This document shows positions 1 through 11,056 of a stretch of 64,000 nucleotides of DNA, piece by piece; position 1 is the first letter of the stretch, and every line of letters starts with the position of its first letter. The notes beneath the pieces are model-generated. The model was given only the letters and a program-made list of their open reading frames with translations. It did no database searches and was not told the origin of the DNA. The translations under genes and the position numbers were made by a program. Source of the DNA: Rheinheimera sp. UJ63 (GTDB lineage: Bacteria; Pseudomonadota; Gammaproteobacteria; Enterobacterales; Alteromonadaceae). Location of the stretch: NCBI RefSeq assembly GCF_021568285.1, contig NZ_JAKGTQ010000001.1, forward strand, positions 992,001-1,056,000, in the 5' to 3' direction.

Positions 1-398
1 ATAGCGCGTTTTAAGCCATTGTTCACCGCGTGCATGATTTGGTCAAAGTCGATGCCCCGCGTTAAATCGATTAATAGCTGAGGGGCAAAACGTACCTCGA
101 TATAATTGACGCCCTCGGCTTGGTTATCTAACGCCAGTTCATAAGCCGCTTGCTCTAAGTTTTCCGGATCGCGCAGCACCGCACAGGTATATTGAAAGCA
201 GTGTAGATACTCACCTAAATTTTGGTAACGGTCTTTAAACACCAACTCTTTGAGGCCACTGATACTTTGTGACGGCAATGCCACCTGACTGCGCTGCGCC
301 ATCTCAATTAAACTGTCTAAACGCAGGCTACCATCCAGATGCAAGTGCAAGTCGGATTTCGGCATATCTTTAATAAAATCGGCAGAGTATCTGGGCAT
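1..398 (-). CDS. add: adenosine deaminase, N-terminal part (runs off the left edge)
   Basis: Translating the reverse strand from ATG at 398 gives an open frame through base 1, 132 residues and a partial codon. It hydrolyses adenosine to inosine and ammonia in purine salvage in the cytoplasm. The N-terminus carries the metal-binding pair in SDLHLHLDGSL (His18 and His20), followed by the family-typical segment EVRFAPQL about residues 110-117. The active-site His, Glu and Asp of the C-terminal half lie outside the window. The family is firm. Adenine deaminase is a close relative and cannot be excluded from this part alone. Confidence 0.85.
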   Translation of the reverse strand, partial: MPRYSADFIKDMPKSDLHLHLDGSLRLDSLIEMAQRSQVALPSQSISGLKELVFKDRYQNLGEYLHCFQYTCAVLRDPENLEQAAYELALDNQAEGVNYIEVRFAPQLLIDLTRGIDFDQIMHAVNNGLKRA

Positions 399-620
399 AA
401 TGATTCCTTCTAATAATCCATGCAGAATAGCATAGAAGCGCCGGCCTGATCACGTTGCAAGCTTATCCGCTAGCCGGCCCCACGATGCAGAAACCGCGCT
501 AATTTATATTTAAGGTAGTGACGTAATGGGGATAAGCTATTGCTGGGTGCAGGCAGGTATCAGTTTCAGTCGGTAACAATTGAAGATATCAAGATGTGTA
601 GCGGTAGTGATGTTTTGCGT

Positions 621-648
621 TAAAAACAGCGCCAGCATAACTGGCGCT
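621..648 (-). terminator. Rho-independent terminator of the chemotaxis receptor gene
   Basis: On the minus strand an 8-bp stem AGCGCCAG/CTGGCGCT with a 5-nt loop (628-648) is followed by GTTTTTA (627-621). It lies 10 nt beyond the stop codon of the receptor gene. Confidence 0.75.
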
Positions 649-658
649 ATCTAACACC

Positions 659-2278
659 TTACACTTTAAAGCGGCTAACCAACTCGTTTAGTTGCGTCGC
701 TAAACGGGAAAGCTCTGAAGCACTGGCCGTGGTTTGATGCGAGCCAGTTGCCGTTTGATTGGCGAGATCGCTAATGGTAATAATATTTCGATCAATTTCC
801 CGCGCCACTTTCGATTGCTCTTCGGCTGCGCTGGCGATAACGTGGTTTTGATCACTAATACTGGTAATGTTTTCCGCAATACGCGTTAACGCCGTGGCGG
901 CTTCAACTGCCACGTTTTGTGCATTATCCACATTGCTGCTAATTAAGCCCATTGCACTAACGGCTTCTTTTACCGAGGCTTGCACCTGATTAATCATTAA
1001 CTCAATTTCACCGGTCGAGGTTTGAGTGCGATGCGCTAAACTACGCACTTCATCGGCAACCACGGCAAAACCACGGCCGGCATCCCCCGCCCGCGCGGCT
1101 TCAATGGCAGCATTCAGGGCCAGTAAGTTCGTTTGCTCTGCTACGCTACGGATCACCTCTAATACCTGGTTAATCGAAGACACTTTTTCAGCTAAGACAT
1201 TAATCACACTGGTACTTTGCCGGACATCGGCATTCATCTTGTCGATAACAGTGCGGGTTTGCAGTACTTTTTTACTGCCATCTTCTGCTAAGGCAGCGGA
1301 TTGAATAGACGCTTCCGAGGTTTGCATGGCCGTTGCCGCCACTTCATCCACCGCAGAGCTCATTTCGGTTATCGCAGTAGCGGCTTGTTGCACTTCATCA
1401 TTTTGAAGTTGAATAGCACGAGCGGATTCATCCGTCACCGCATTTAACTCTTCCGCTGCAGAAGCCAGCTGACTGGCTGAGCTAGAGATATGACCAATCG
1501 CTTCACGCAAATTAGTTTGCATTTGCGCTATGGCTTGCGCCAATGTCGTCAGTTCATCATTACCATCACGACAAACATCCCGCGTTAAATCACTGTCGGC
1601 AATAAACTGGGCTGACTCAATAACCTGCGATAAGGGCTGATTAATGCTTTTGGAAATCACCAGCGCTATCGCGACAGCAATAATGACGGCTAACACAATT
1701 AAAGCGATGACAATCCACTTAGCGCTTTCATAAGCCGCAATCGAAGCGGTTCGAGCATCAGCGACCGACTGCTGATTTATGCTGGTTAACTTTAACAAAT
1801 CTTGGGTAATGGTATTCGCTAAGCCATTCATCTGTGGCAACAGATCTAAGGCTGCACCCGTTTCATCTTGCTTTAGTAAATCAATCACTTGCTGTTGAAT
1901 ATCTAAATAACGTTCTTCTGCTTTTTTAAAGTCAGTAAACACTTGTCTTTCTTCTGCAAGCGTAATTGCACTTTCATAAGCTGATACGTTATTCTTAACT
2001 TCTGCCCGGACATTTTCAACTAATTGTAAGGTTTCGCCTTCACGTCGAATATCGGTTGTTAACATCAGTCTTAAGGTAAATACCCGCAAGCGGGTCACAT
2101 TTAGATTTAAGTCTGCCAAGTTCATCAACGAAGGTAGAATATTGGTTTCGACTTGACTCGCTCGGGCGCGAATATCAGACATCGTGTTCAGGTTATATAC
2201 GCCTAAACCCGCTAACATCAAGACGAGCGCCCCAAATGCGCTGAGCAATCGTTTTTGAATACTTAATGACCTGAACAT
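659..2278 (-). CDS. methyl-accepting chemotaxis protein
   Basis: Transmembrane chemoreceptor that signals to the CheA/CheW complex. From the chosen start (539 aa) the order is: short cytoplasmic tail, TM1 about 9-30, a helical periplasmic sensor of about 155 residues (four-helix-bundle type, ligand unknown), TM2 about 187-209, HAMP about 209-263, and the long cytoplasmic signalling coiled coil. The hairpin tip, about 376-416, contains [18 protein letters not shown] and [13 protein letters not shown] start at ATG 2278 because AGGAAC sits 5 nt upstream. An ATG at 2290 in the same frame has no ribosome site. It stands alone, with its own terminator, and no che genes are nearby. Confidence 0.93.
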   Translation of the reverse strand: MFRSLSIQKRLLSAFGALVLMLAGLGVYNLNTMSDIRARASQVETNILPSLMNLADLNLNVTRLRVFTLRLMLTTDIRREGETLQLVENVRAEVKNNVSAYESAITLAEERQVFTDFKKAEERYLDIQQQVIDLLKQDETGAALDLLPQMNGLANTITQDLLKLTSINQQSVADARTASIAAYESAKWIVIALIVLAVIIAVAIALVISKSINQPLSQVIESAQFIADSDLTRDVCRDGNDELTTLAQAIAQMQTNLREAIGHISSSASQLASAAEELNAVTDESARAIQLQNDEVQQAATAITEMSSAVDEVAATAMQTSEASIQSAALAEDGSKKVLQTRTVIDKMNADVRQSTSVINVLAEKVSSINQVLEVIRSVAEQTNLLALNAAIEAARAGDAGRGFAVVADEVRSLAHRTQTSTGEIELMINQVQASVKEAVSAMGLISSNVDNAQNVAVEAATALTRIAENITSISDQNHVIASAAEEQSKVAREIDRNIITISDLANQTATGSHQTTASASELSRLATQLNELVSRFKV

Positions 2279-2728
2279 AAGGTTCCTCATTGATTTATTT
2301 AGAGATAGTTTACGCCAATAAAAACTACCCCATAAAATAAAGGGTCTGTTTATGACTTTACTCTAGCAGTAAATACGCGGTATGGCAGCTTTTAATCGGC
2401 AATGTTGTTATAAATCCAATACTAACAACCACTGCCCCGTCTCTTCGCAATGTTATCGAGTAAACCAATTTGACCAGCCTGCCGCTTGCCACATCGCTAT
2501 TATGCCTTGAAATGTTGAGTCACATTTTGCCGTACGAAACGAACCGTATGCATAGGGATTGGACTGATAAAAGCAAACTTGCATAAACTTCAGCTTTTTT
2601 AAGGCCGTGTGATTTAACAACGAGAGAAAGACAAGCAGGACGAAAAATATGGCGATACATAATGACATTACAGAGAATAAACAAACAGAAGTGAGTGTGG
2701 CAAAGGAGGATATAGCGCAGAAATAAAA
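2279..2728. other. 450-nt spacer between the receptor gene and tRNA-Leu
   Basis: No convincing gene. Open frames that run through here (for example 2453-2809 and 2520-2879 on the minus strand) read across the tRNA and lack family features. A 25-codon frame at 2648 on the plus strand is too short to support. The receptor promoter should lie in the left half. I looked for a sigma-28 type box (TAAAGTTT with GCCGATAA) and did not find a good one. Confidence 0.5.
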
Positions 2729-2815
2729 TGGTGCCCGGGGCCGGACTTGAACCGGCACGAGGTTTCCCTCGAGGGATTTTAAATCCCTTGTGTCTACCGA
2801 TTTCACCACCCGGGC
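2729..2815 (-). tRNA. tRNA-Leu (anticodon UAA)
   Basis: The minus strand folds as a class II tRNA of 87 nt with an encoded CCA end. The acceptor GCCCGGG (from 2815) pairs with CCCGGGC. The anticodon stem is AGGGA/TCCCT around the loop TTTAAAA, giving anticodon TAA. There is a short variable arm, and the T-loop GGTTCAAGTCC is canonical. It closely resembles E. coli tRNA-Leu(UAA). Confidence 0.97.
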
Positions 2816-2850
2816 AACGAGTACTGATTAGTACCGACAGAACGGCGCGA

Positions 2851-2879
2851 ATATTATGCAAGCTCAGCCACTTTTGCAA
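2851..2879 (-). promoter_or_regulatory. promoter of tRNA-Leu with GC-rich discriminator
   Basis: On the minus strand: -35 TTGCAA (2879-2874), 17-bp spacer, -10 TAATAT (2856-2851), then TCGCGCCG as discriminator. A GC-rich discriminator is the hallmark of stringently controlled stable-RNA promoters, so ppGpp control is likely (inference). Confidence 0.7.
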
Positions 2880-3031
2880 GTGATTTCTGAAATTATCTGC
2901 TAATCAGCGCGCAACTGATGCTTTATCGAACAAAATCAACTGTGTCAGCCCTTCACGACAACGATTTCACGCCAGCTTCAGCTAACGCTCAGCCTCTTTA
3001 CAGGGCTTATTATAAATTTTCCAGAAACACA

Positions 3032-3061
3032 TTGATCAGGATCAAAATCTGAGCGTACAAT
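3032..3061 (+). promoter_or_regulatory. FNR-type box and candidate promoter of the regulator-cytochrome bd operon
   Basis: TTGATCAGGATCAA at 3032-3045 matches the FNR consensus TTGAT-N4-ATCAA exactly. A -10 like TACAAT lies at 3056-3061. With TTGATC (3032-3037) as -35 the spacer is 18 bp, which would put the FNR box on the -35 element. That suits repression, or activation of a slightly downstream start. Which applies cannot be settled from sequence. Confidence 0.7.
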
Positions 3062-3063
3062 AG

Positions 3064-3081
3064 TTTCAGAAATTTCTGAAA
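3064..3081. promoter_or_regulatory. 18-bp perfect palindrome, candidate operator of the GbsR-like regulator
   Basis: TTTCAGAAATTTCTGAAA is a perfect inverted repeat lying 20 bp before the regulator start and just downstream of the candidate -10. The half-motif TTTCTGAAA recurs at 2884-2892, and a near match TTCCAGAAA is at 3019-3027. Position and symmetry suggest autorepression by the dimeric winged-helix protein encoded next (inference). Confidence 0.55.
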
Positions 3082-3100
3082 GTTCAGTAAGGACTGATTT

Positions 3101-3655
3101 ATGCAAATGACACCAATGATTGAATCCTTTGTTTACCACTTCGGTGAGATGGGAAGTCGCTGGGGATTTAACCGCACCGTTGGGCAAATTTATGCCTTGC
3201 TGGTGGTGAGTGAAGAGCCGATCTGCGCTAATGACATTGCCGAGTTATTGGGTATTTCTCGTGGCAACGTCAGCATGGGTTTAAAAGAGCTGGGCAGCTG
3301 GCAGCTAGTGCAAGTGCAACATAAAGCCGGTGATCGCAAAGAATACTATTGTTGTCGTGGCAGTATTTGGGACATGGCCAATAAGGTGTTTGAAGAGCGC
3401 CGTAAGCGTGAAATGGACCCAACGCTGTCACTGCTGCGCGACATTATGATGGATGAAGCGGCAAATAAAGAAGAGCGCTTCGCACAACAACGCATTACCG
3501 AAATCCATGATTTGCTCGAAAACATTACCGACTGGACACAAAGCTTGCAGTCGTTATCGCCTGAAAAGTTAAACACCTTAATGAAGCTCGGCTCTGGTGT
3601 TGGCAAGGTGTTGGAATTTACCGAAAAGTTTCGCTCGAAAAAAGACGCTCAATAG
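3101..3655 (+). CDS. GbsR/MarR-family winged-helix regulator
   Basis: 184-residue cytoplasmic DNA-binding protein of the GbsR subgroup of MarR regulators. The winged helix is about residues 30-95, with recognition-helix region NDIAELLGISRGNVSMGLKEL about 44-64. It is followed by a wing and a long helical dimerisation tail. Start ATG 3101 has AAGGA 7 nt upstream. Only 18 nt separate its stop from the cytochrome bd genes, so it is probably cotranscribed with and controls them. The upstream palindrome is the obvious operator. The ligand or redox signal is unknown; two adjacent Cys (YYCCRG) near residue 84 could be redox-active, but that is speculation. Confidence 0.85.
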   Translation: MQMTPMIESFVYHFGEMGSRWGFNRTVGQIYALLVVSEEPICANDIAELLGISRGNVSMGLKELGSWQLVQVQHKAGDRKEYYCCRGSIWDMANKVFEERRKREMDPTLSLLRDIMMDEAANKEERFAQQRITEIHDLLENITDWTQSLQSLSPEKLNTLMKLGSGVGKVLEFTEKFRSKKDAQ

Positions 3656-3673
3656 CGTATTGCTGAGGTGGTT

Positions 3674-5050
3674 ATGTTAGACACGTTAATTCTGTCGCGT
3701 ATTCAATTTGCGGCCAATATTAGTTTTCATATCCTGTTCCCAACCATTACCATTGCCTTAGGTTGGTTGTTATTTTACTTCAAGTTACGCTTCGACTTTT
3801 CAAAGCATCCGGTTTGGATGCGCGCTTATCGCTTTTGGGTAAAAGTGTTTGCGCTAACCTTTGCACTGGGTGTCGTTAGCGGCATTACCATGTCGTTTCA
3901 GTTTGGCACTAACTGGCCTGGTTTTATGGAAACCATCGGTAATATTGCTGGGCCCTTACTGGCCTATGAAATCTTAACGGCGTTTTTTCTTGAAGCTACC
4001 ATGCTCGGCATTATGCTATTTGGTTTTCATAAAGTGCCGCGCTGGGCGCATACCCTTGCCACTTTTTTAGTCGCCTTAGGCACCACCTTCTCGGCATTTT
4101 GGATCTTAGTGCTGAATTCATGGATGCAAACGCCTGCCGGTTTTGAAATGCGCGATGGCGTAGTGCATGCCACCGACTGGTTAGCGATTATTTTTAACCC
4201 GTCTTTTCCCTATCGTTTTATGCATATGTTGCTGGCCTCGGCCCTCACCGTTTGTTTCCTCGTGGCGGGTATTTCTGCCTATCGCTTATTGCGTGGCGAT
4301 AATAAAAAAGCGCCGAAACTAACGCTGAAAACGGCCCTATTTACGGCCGCAATTTTAGCGCCCACCCAAGCTTTGGTCGGTGATTTTCATGGCTTAAACA
4401 CCTTAGAACATCAACCGCAAAAGATCGCGGCGATGGAAGGGATTTGGCATACCGAAAAGGGCGCACCACTGGTGTTATTTGCCATTCCCGATGCTGAAAC
4501 CCAGCAAAACCGCTTCGCGATTCAGATCCCCAAACTCGCCAGTTTAATTTTAACGCACGATGCGGATGGCGAACTGAAAGGCTTAAATGAGTTTGTCGGC
4601 GAGCATCCGCCCGTTGCGCCGGTGTTTTATAGTTTCCGCGTTATGGTGGGTATCGGCATGTTAATGCTGTTAGTGGCGTGGTGGAGCAGTATCAAACTGG
4701 TGCGGCATAAAACGCTGACACCGCTGCATTTAAAAGTATTGATCGGTATGACGTTCTCGGGCTGGATAGCCACCCTAGCCGGCTGGTATGTCACCGAAAT
4801 TGGTCGGCAGCCCTACTTAGTATATGGCTTATTAAAAACACGTGACGCGGTAACTACCGTGCCGAGTGAGCATGTCGCGCTAACCCTAGGCTTATATTTA
4901 GTGCTGTATGCCGTGTTGCTGGTGCTCTATATCAAAACGCTGTTCTGGTTAGCCAAGCGTGCGGTAGAAGTAGAAGAGTATGATCTGACGATGCCAGGTT
5001 TACCTGAAAACGCGCCAGCCACTGACAAAGCCACAGGAGCTTCAGCATGA
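3674..5050 (+). CDS. cydA: cytochrome bd quinol oxidase subunit I, short-Q-loop (CIO) type
   Basis: Catalytic subunit of a membrane terminal oxidase that oxidises quinol and reduces O2 to water with high affinity. From ATG 3674 (458 aa) the haem ligand His19 (NISFHILFP) and the proton-path acidic residues Glu99 and Glu107 fall at the same numbers as in E. coli CydA. The second axial His is in RFMHMLLAS (residue 184). GWYVTEIGRQP near the C-terminus is conserved. An upstream GTG at 3668 is in frame, but GAGG at 3665-3668 is spaced only for the ATG. The protein is about 60 residues shorter than E. coli CydA, which fits the cyanide-insensitive CioA group with a short quinol loop. It overlaps subunit II. 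Confidence 0.95.
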   Translation: MLDTLILSRIQFAANISFHILFPTITIALGWLLFYFKLRFDFSKHPVWMRAYRFWVKVFALTFALGVVSGITMSFQFGTNWPGFMETIGNIAGPLLAYEILTAFFLEATMLGIMLFGFHKVPRWAHTLATFLVALGTTFSAFWILVLNSWMQTPAGFEMRDGVVHATDWLAIIFNPSFPYRFMHMLLASALTVCFLVAGISAYRLLRGDNKKAPKLTLKTALFTAAILAPTQALVGDFHGLNTLEHQPQKIAAMEGIWHTEKGAPLVLFAIPDAETQQNRFAIQIPKLASLILTHDADGELKGLNEFVGEHPPVAPVFYSFRVMVGIGMLMLLVAWWSSIKLVRHKTLTPLHLKVLIGMTFSGWIATLAGWYVTEIGRQPYLVYGLLKTRDAVTTVPSEHVALTLGLYLVLYAVLLVLYIKTLFWLAKRAVEVEEYDLTMPGLPENAPATDKATGASA

Positions 5051-6054
5051 TGAATTGGTTAACGGCAGAACATTTGGCCCTGGTTTTTGGTGGCCTAACG
5101 GCCCTGTCGATTTTACTTTATGCCATTTTAGATGGTTATGATTTAGGTGTCGGCATCACCCTACCGATGGGCAACGAAGCTTGGCGCGATACGGCCATTG
5201 CCTCGATTGGCCCGTTTTGGGATGCCAATGAAACCTGGCTCGTATTGGCGGTAGGTTTGTTACTGGTTGCCTTTCCCGCCGCGCACAGCGCTATCTTACA
5301 TGCATTATATTTGCCCACGGCCATGTTACTCATCGGCTTAATTTTACGCGGTGTTGCCTTTGACTTTCGGGCTAAGGTAAAAACTCAGCGTAAAGTGTAC
5401 TGGGATTACACCTTTAAAGTCGGATCGCTGTTGGCAACCTTCAGTCAGGGCTTTATGTTGGGCATTTATGTGATGGGTTTACAGTATCATACGGGCAGTA
5501 TTATTTTCGCTTGCTTCAGCGGTCTGTGTGTTACCGCCGCCTATGCGATGATTGGTAATGCCTGGTTGATTGGCAAAACCAGCGGTGAACTGCAACTGCA
5601 TGCCATTAAGCACTGTAAAATAGCGGGGGTGTTAACGCTAAGCGGGATCTTGGCGGTGAGCCTGATTAACCCTATGGTCAACGCTAACGTGTTACAAGTA
5701 TGGACTGAACCGCCATTAGCCTATTTCTTTGCTGCGATCCCGCTGCTGTGCTTTGCCATGTTTGTGATTGGTTATTTGGCCTTAAAACGTTTGCCACTGC
5801 CAAAAGATGCCGGTGCTTGGTTGCCTTTTGCCATTTGTAACGTGATTTTTATCAGCAGCTTTATCGGTTTAGCCCTAAGTTTCTATCCGTTTGTCGTGCC
5901 AAACCAAATGACGCTTTATCAAGCAGCCAGCTCGCGGGAATCGCTACTGATTATTTTCTTTGGCGCAGTAGTGGTCATTCCGGTGATTGCGGCCTATACC
6001 GCAGTAGCCTATTACGCGTTTAGAGGTAAGGCTGACGGCTTGAAGTATTATTAA
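5047..6054 (+). CDS. cydB: cytochrome bd quinol oxidase subunit II
   Basis: 335-residue integral membrane partner of subunit I, needed for haem assembly. The N-terminus contains LDGYDLGVGI and GPFWDANETWLVLAVG, matching the CydB segments DGFDMGVG and APHWDGNQVWL. About eight to nine membrane helices follow. Its start ATGATG overlaps the stop of cydA (ATGA), so the two are translationally coupled. No small CydX-like frame follows: the next element is a terminator. That absence agrees with the CIO type. Confidence 0.95.
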   Translation: MMNWLTAEHLALVFGGLTALSILLYAILDGYDLGVGITLPMGNEAWRDTAIASIGPFWDANETWLVLAVGLLLVAFPAAHSAILHALYLPTAMLLIGLILRGVAFDFRAKVKTQRKVYWDYTFKVGSLLATFSQGFMLGIYVMGLQYHTGSIIFACFSGLCVTAAYAMIGNAWLIGKTSGELQLHAIKHCKIAGVLTLSGILAVSLINPMVNANVLQVWTEPPLAYFFAAIPLLCFAMFVIGYLALKRLPLPKDAGAWLPFAICNVIFISSFIGLALSFYPFVVPNQMTLYQAASSRESLLIIFFGAVVVIPVIAAYTAVAYYAFRGKADGLKYY

Positions 6055-6062
6055 TGTCTTGT

Positions 6063-6103
6063 TGGCAGGCATGTGCTAAACACATGCCTGCCACAATTTT
6101 ATT
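6063..6103 (+). terminator. terminator of the cytochrome bd operon
   Basis: 13-bp perfect stem TGGCAGGCATGTG/CACATGCCTGCCA (6063-6075, 6081-6093) with a 5-nt loop, followed by CAATTTTATTT. It sits between convergent cydB and yqhA and runs into the yqhA stop codon. Confidence 0.85.
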
Positions 6104-6626
6104 TCTGTAGTTCTTTAATAATCTCTTTATCGCTAGGTTTATCGCGCAAAATTTTATCTAAGTAACCCATCGCAAAAGCCGACAACACAAAAGTAATGTG
6201 GATCAATAAGTACCATTTAATCTTATCGTTATCGATAGATTCGGTATTCATAAACACTTTTAGCAAATGAATGGACGAGATTGCAACAATAGACGCCGCT
6301 ACCTTGTTTTTCAGTGAGTTAGAGTCTAACTTACCCAACCAACCTAACTTGTCATCATGGCCGTGTAAGTCGAGCCGCGAGACAAAGTTTTCATAACCGG
6401 AGAACATCACCATCACCAACAAACCACCGACCAAAGCAATATCAATTAAGCTTAGGGTGATCAGGATCAGTTCTACTTCTTTCATGCTAAAAATCATTGG
6501 GATAACATGAAATATTTCCTGAAAAAACTTAATGGCTAATGCCATTAAACATAAACTCAAACCCAGATATATCGGCGCCATGATCCAGCGCGTGCCATAC
6601 ATCAGTCTTTCAAAGTAACGTTCCAT
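6099..6626 (-). CDS. yqhA: YqhA/UPF0114 family membrane protein
   Basis: 175-residue inner-membrane protein closely matching E. coli YqhA. Shared segments include [36 protein letters not shown] and [19 protein letters not shown]. Four membrane helices are apparent: about 12-32, 50-75, 105-125 and 138-157. Its function is not established. Start ATG 6626 is preceded by GGAAATTGC, a fair ribosome site. It is single, convergent with the cyd operon. Confidence 0.92.
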   Translation of the reverse strand: MERYFERLMYGTRWIMAPIYLGLSLCLMALAIKFFQEIFHVIPMIFSMKEVELILITLSLIDIALVGGLLVMVMFSGYENFVSRLDLHGHDDKLGWLGKLDSNSLKNKVAASIVAISSIHLLKVFMNTESIDNDKIKWYLLIHITFVLSAFAMGYLDKILRDKPSDKEIIKELQK

Positions 6627-6698
6627 GCAATTTCCTGTTTATCGGTTTAAGTAAGCTGTCGCGCATGTAAACACGAGCGACGGGCAACTGCGAGCATT

Positions 6699-8000
6699 TT
6701 ATTCCCAAGCAATAGAAGACGGCAACTTCGGCGTTGACAACAAACTCATAAAACGTTGCCAGCGCTCATCTTCAGAGCCGCCTTGCTCGATATAATTTTT
6801 CACTAAATCTTTGCCCCAATTGTAGTTGATCACATAAGCGCCATAGGTATCAACAAACCGGATGCCTTGCTTGGCTTCTGCTTCACTTTGCAACAAGTAA
6901 CGTTGGCGTAAGCTTTGTGCCGTTGCCGCATCAATTTCACCATTGAGGTATAACCGCGCAATTTCATTACCGGCATAGCTTAGTTGAGCCATTAACTTTA
7001 AAAATTGCTCATACTCTGCAGCCAACGCAGCATCTAAGCCCGCTAACGGATAGAGCACATCGCGCTCGAACTGCATCTTTTGCTCACCAGGGAACGCCAT
7101 ACTAATACCATAGTTTGCCGTACCTTCCGCGATTAACGACTGCGGGCTAAACAAGGGGTAAACGCTAAATTCGACCCACTGTAACTCGTTTTTTAATTTC
7201 TGCTCTAACAATGCATTATAGGTGTGATGCCCTGGATACCCTTCATGACACCCCAAGTCGACCGCGCGCGAGATATCAATGGGCCGCTCGATATTAATTT
7301 GGATCAGACTATAAGCCGCACCTTGATACCAGTTATAGCCACTCCAAGGTTTGTCTTCGACAAACTCCAACGTAAAACGCTCCTGCTGGGGTAAATCTAT
7401 GCGACTGAGCGTGCGAGACTGACACTCCGCTATCGCCCGCTCAAAGACCTGCTGTTGTTTATCTTGCGGGATCACAAAGCCCGCGCGGTATGCAACCACT
7501 CGCTCGGTTAAATCCCCCTCGCCTGGCACTAGCGCATCTAGCTCGGCTAAAACAGTATCAAAACTGGCCAAATCACGTTGCGGCGGCAAGGTGTCATACA
7601 ATTGTTGTGCTTGTTGCTCAAAACTGGCCCGCTCGCCCGTTGCCAGCGTTTGCGCATGGCTGACTAAGGCCGTTAATTGCGTAATTAAATAGTGCTGGCG
7701 TAATCGTAGCTGCGCATCCGTTGTACTTAACGCCCTGATTTCAGCCTGTAAAGCACTGCCCGCAGTGGCAATCTCTTCCGCTGATTGCGCAGCCGTTTTG
7801 GCCTGTTCTGCCCATTCTGCAGGGCCATAATAGGCATCGACATAACTTTTATCATGCTCGCCCAGTGCTAAAACTAAACTGACATAACGCTGAGCCAAAG
7901 GCGACCACGCATCTGTTGTCACAACGGGTTCTGGCGCTTTTTGACACGCGCCCAGTAATGTGGCCATGGTTAGGGCCGAGAAAATCAGTTTCATCTGCAC
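6699..8000 (-). CDS. DUF885 family lipoprotein, putative zinc peptidase
   Basis: About 433 residues. The N-terminus is a lipoprotein signal (hydrophobic stretch ending TLLGAC, lipidation Cys near residue 19). The body is helical and carries HEGYPGHH (residues about 252-259), a metal-binding motif typical of DUF885 proteins, related to HExxH metallopeptidases. A later Glu-rich helix (SLIAEGTANYGI) probably supplies the third ligand. I start at GTG 8000 because AAGGA lies 6 nt upstream. ATG 7994 is the alternative, and both keep the lipobox. Likely a periplasmic membrane-tethered peptidase; the substrate is unknown. Confidence 0.8.
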   Translation of the reverse strand: MQMKLIFSALTMATLLGACQKAPEPVVTTDAWSPLAQRYVSLVLALGEHDKSYVDAYYGPAEWAEQAKTAAQSAEEIATAGSALQAEIRALSTTDAQLRLRQHYLITQLTALVSHAQTLATGERASFEQQAQQLYDTLPPQRDLASFDTVLAELDALVPGEGDLTERVVAYRAGFVIPQDKQQQVFERAIAECQSRTLSRIDLPQQERFTLEFVEDKPWSGYNWYQGAAYSLIQINIERPIDISRAVDLGCHEGYPGHHTYNALLEQKLKNELQWVEFSVYPLFSPQSLIAEGTANYGISMAFPGEQKMQFERDVLYPLAGLDAALAAEYEQFLKLMAQLSYAGNEIARLYLNGEIDAATAQSLRQRYLLQSEAEAKQGIRFVDTYGAYVINYNWGKDLVKNYIEQGGSEDERWQRFMSLLSTPKLPSSIAWE

Positions 8001-8153
8001 AAGACGTTCCTTAAAAATCAGCAAGCCTTAATCTAACGTTGTCGCGGCTTGGGTGCAACGTGGTTAAGTAAAGAGCCCATCGAAAATCGAACAGCACACT
8101 GAAAATTGCGCAGCCTACAACCAAAGTTTTTATCCATTTAGCCATCTATACTG

Positions 8154-8182
8154 TTGCACTGCAAAAATAACCATGTTATTAA
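8154..8182 (+). promoter_or_regulatory. promoter of the leucine operon
   Basis: -35 TTGCAC (8154-8159), 17-bp spacer, -10 TATTAA (8177-8182), followed about 35 nt later by the leader peptide gene. Placement upstream of the attenuator makes it the natural leu promoter. Confidence 0.6.
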
Positions 8183-8217
8183 TATGGCGTTCTGTAAATA
8201 AGGCAGCAATACAGTAA

Positions 8218-8298
8218 ATGAATTCTTCAGTTGTGACATACATCATTAGCCTACTCCTCGTGCTCCTCTGCGCTGCACGGGGTCGTGCTTATTGGTGA
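8218..8298 (+). CDS. leuL: leu operon leader peptide
   Basis: 26-codon frame from ATG 8218 to TGA 8298 that holds five Leu codons in a stretch of six (LLLVLL, all CTA or CTC) and ends in ARGRAYW. Ribosome stalling at these codons under leucine shortage would free the antiterminator downstream, as in enteric leuL. Its sequence differs from E. coli LeuL, but the design is the same. The ribosome site is weak (AAGG 14 nt upstream). Confidence 0.8.
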   Translation: MNSSVVTYIISLLLVLLCAARGRAYW

Positions 8299-8349
8299 GC
8301 GTTCACTACCGATAAACTAAAACCCCGTGCCTTGGCCGGGGTTTTTTTA
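8275..8349 (+). promoter_or_regulatory. transcription attenuator of leuABCD
   Basis: Terminator: AACCCCG (8321-8327) pairs with CGGGGTT (8337-8343), with an inner GCC/GGC, followed by seven T. Antiterminator: GCACGGGGT (8275-8283) is exactly complementary to ACCCCGTGC (8322-8330), the left arm of the terminator. GCACG/CGTGC (8275-8279, 8284-8288) can form a small hairpin that keeps the antiterminator arm busy. The leader peptide overlaps these arms, so a ribosome stalled at the Leu run versus one finishing at 8298 selects between them. Confidence 0.82.
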
Positions 8350-8396
8350 TTACTTCCGGCATGTTGTACGCCTAAGGCCATTAAAAGGAAAGCGTG

Positions 8397-11055
<2,659 letters not shown>

Positions 11056-11056
<1 letters not shown>

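Noticed and set aside
2648-2725. 25-codon plus-strand frame with a weak ribosome site
   Set aside because: Too short, no promoter, and no recognisable composition or partner.
2453-2879. Open frames of 118 and 119 codons on the minus strand near tRNA-Leu
   Set aside because: Both read straight through the tRNA gene, and part of their protein is translated tRNA.
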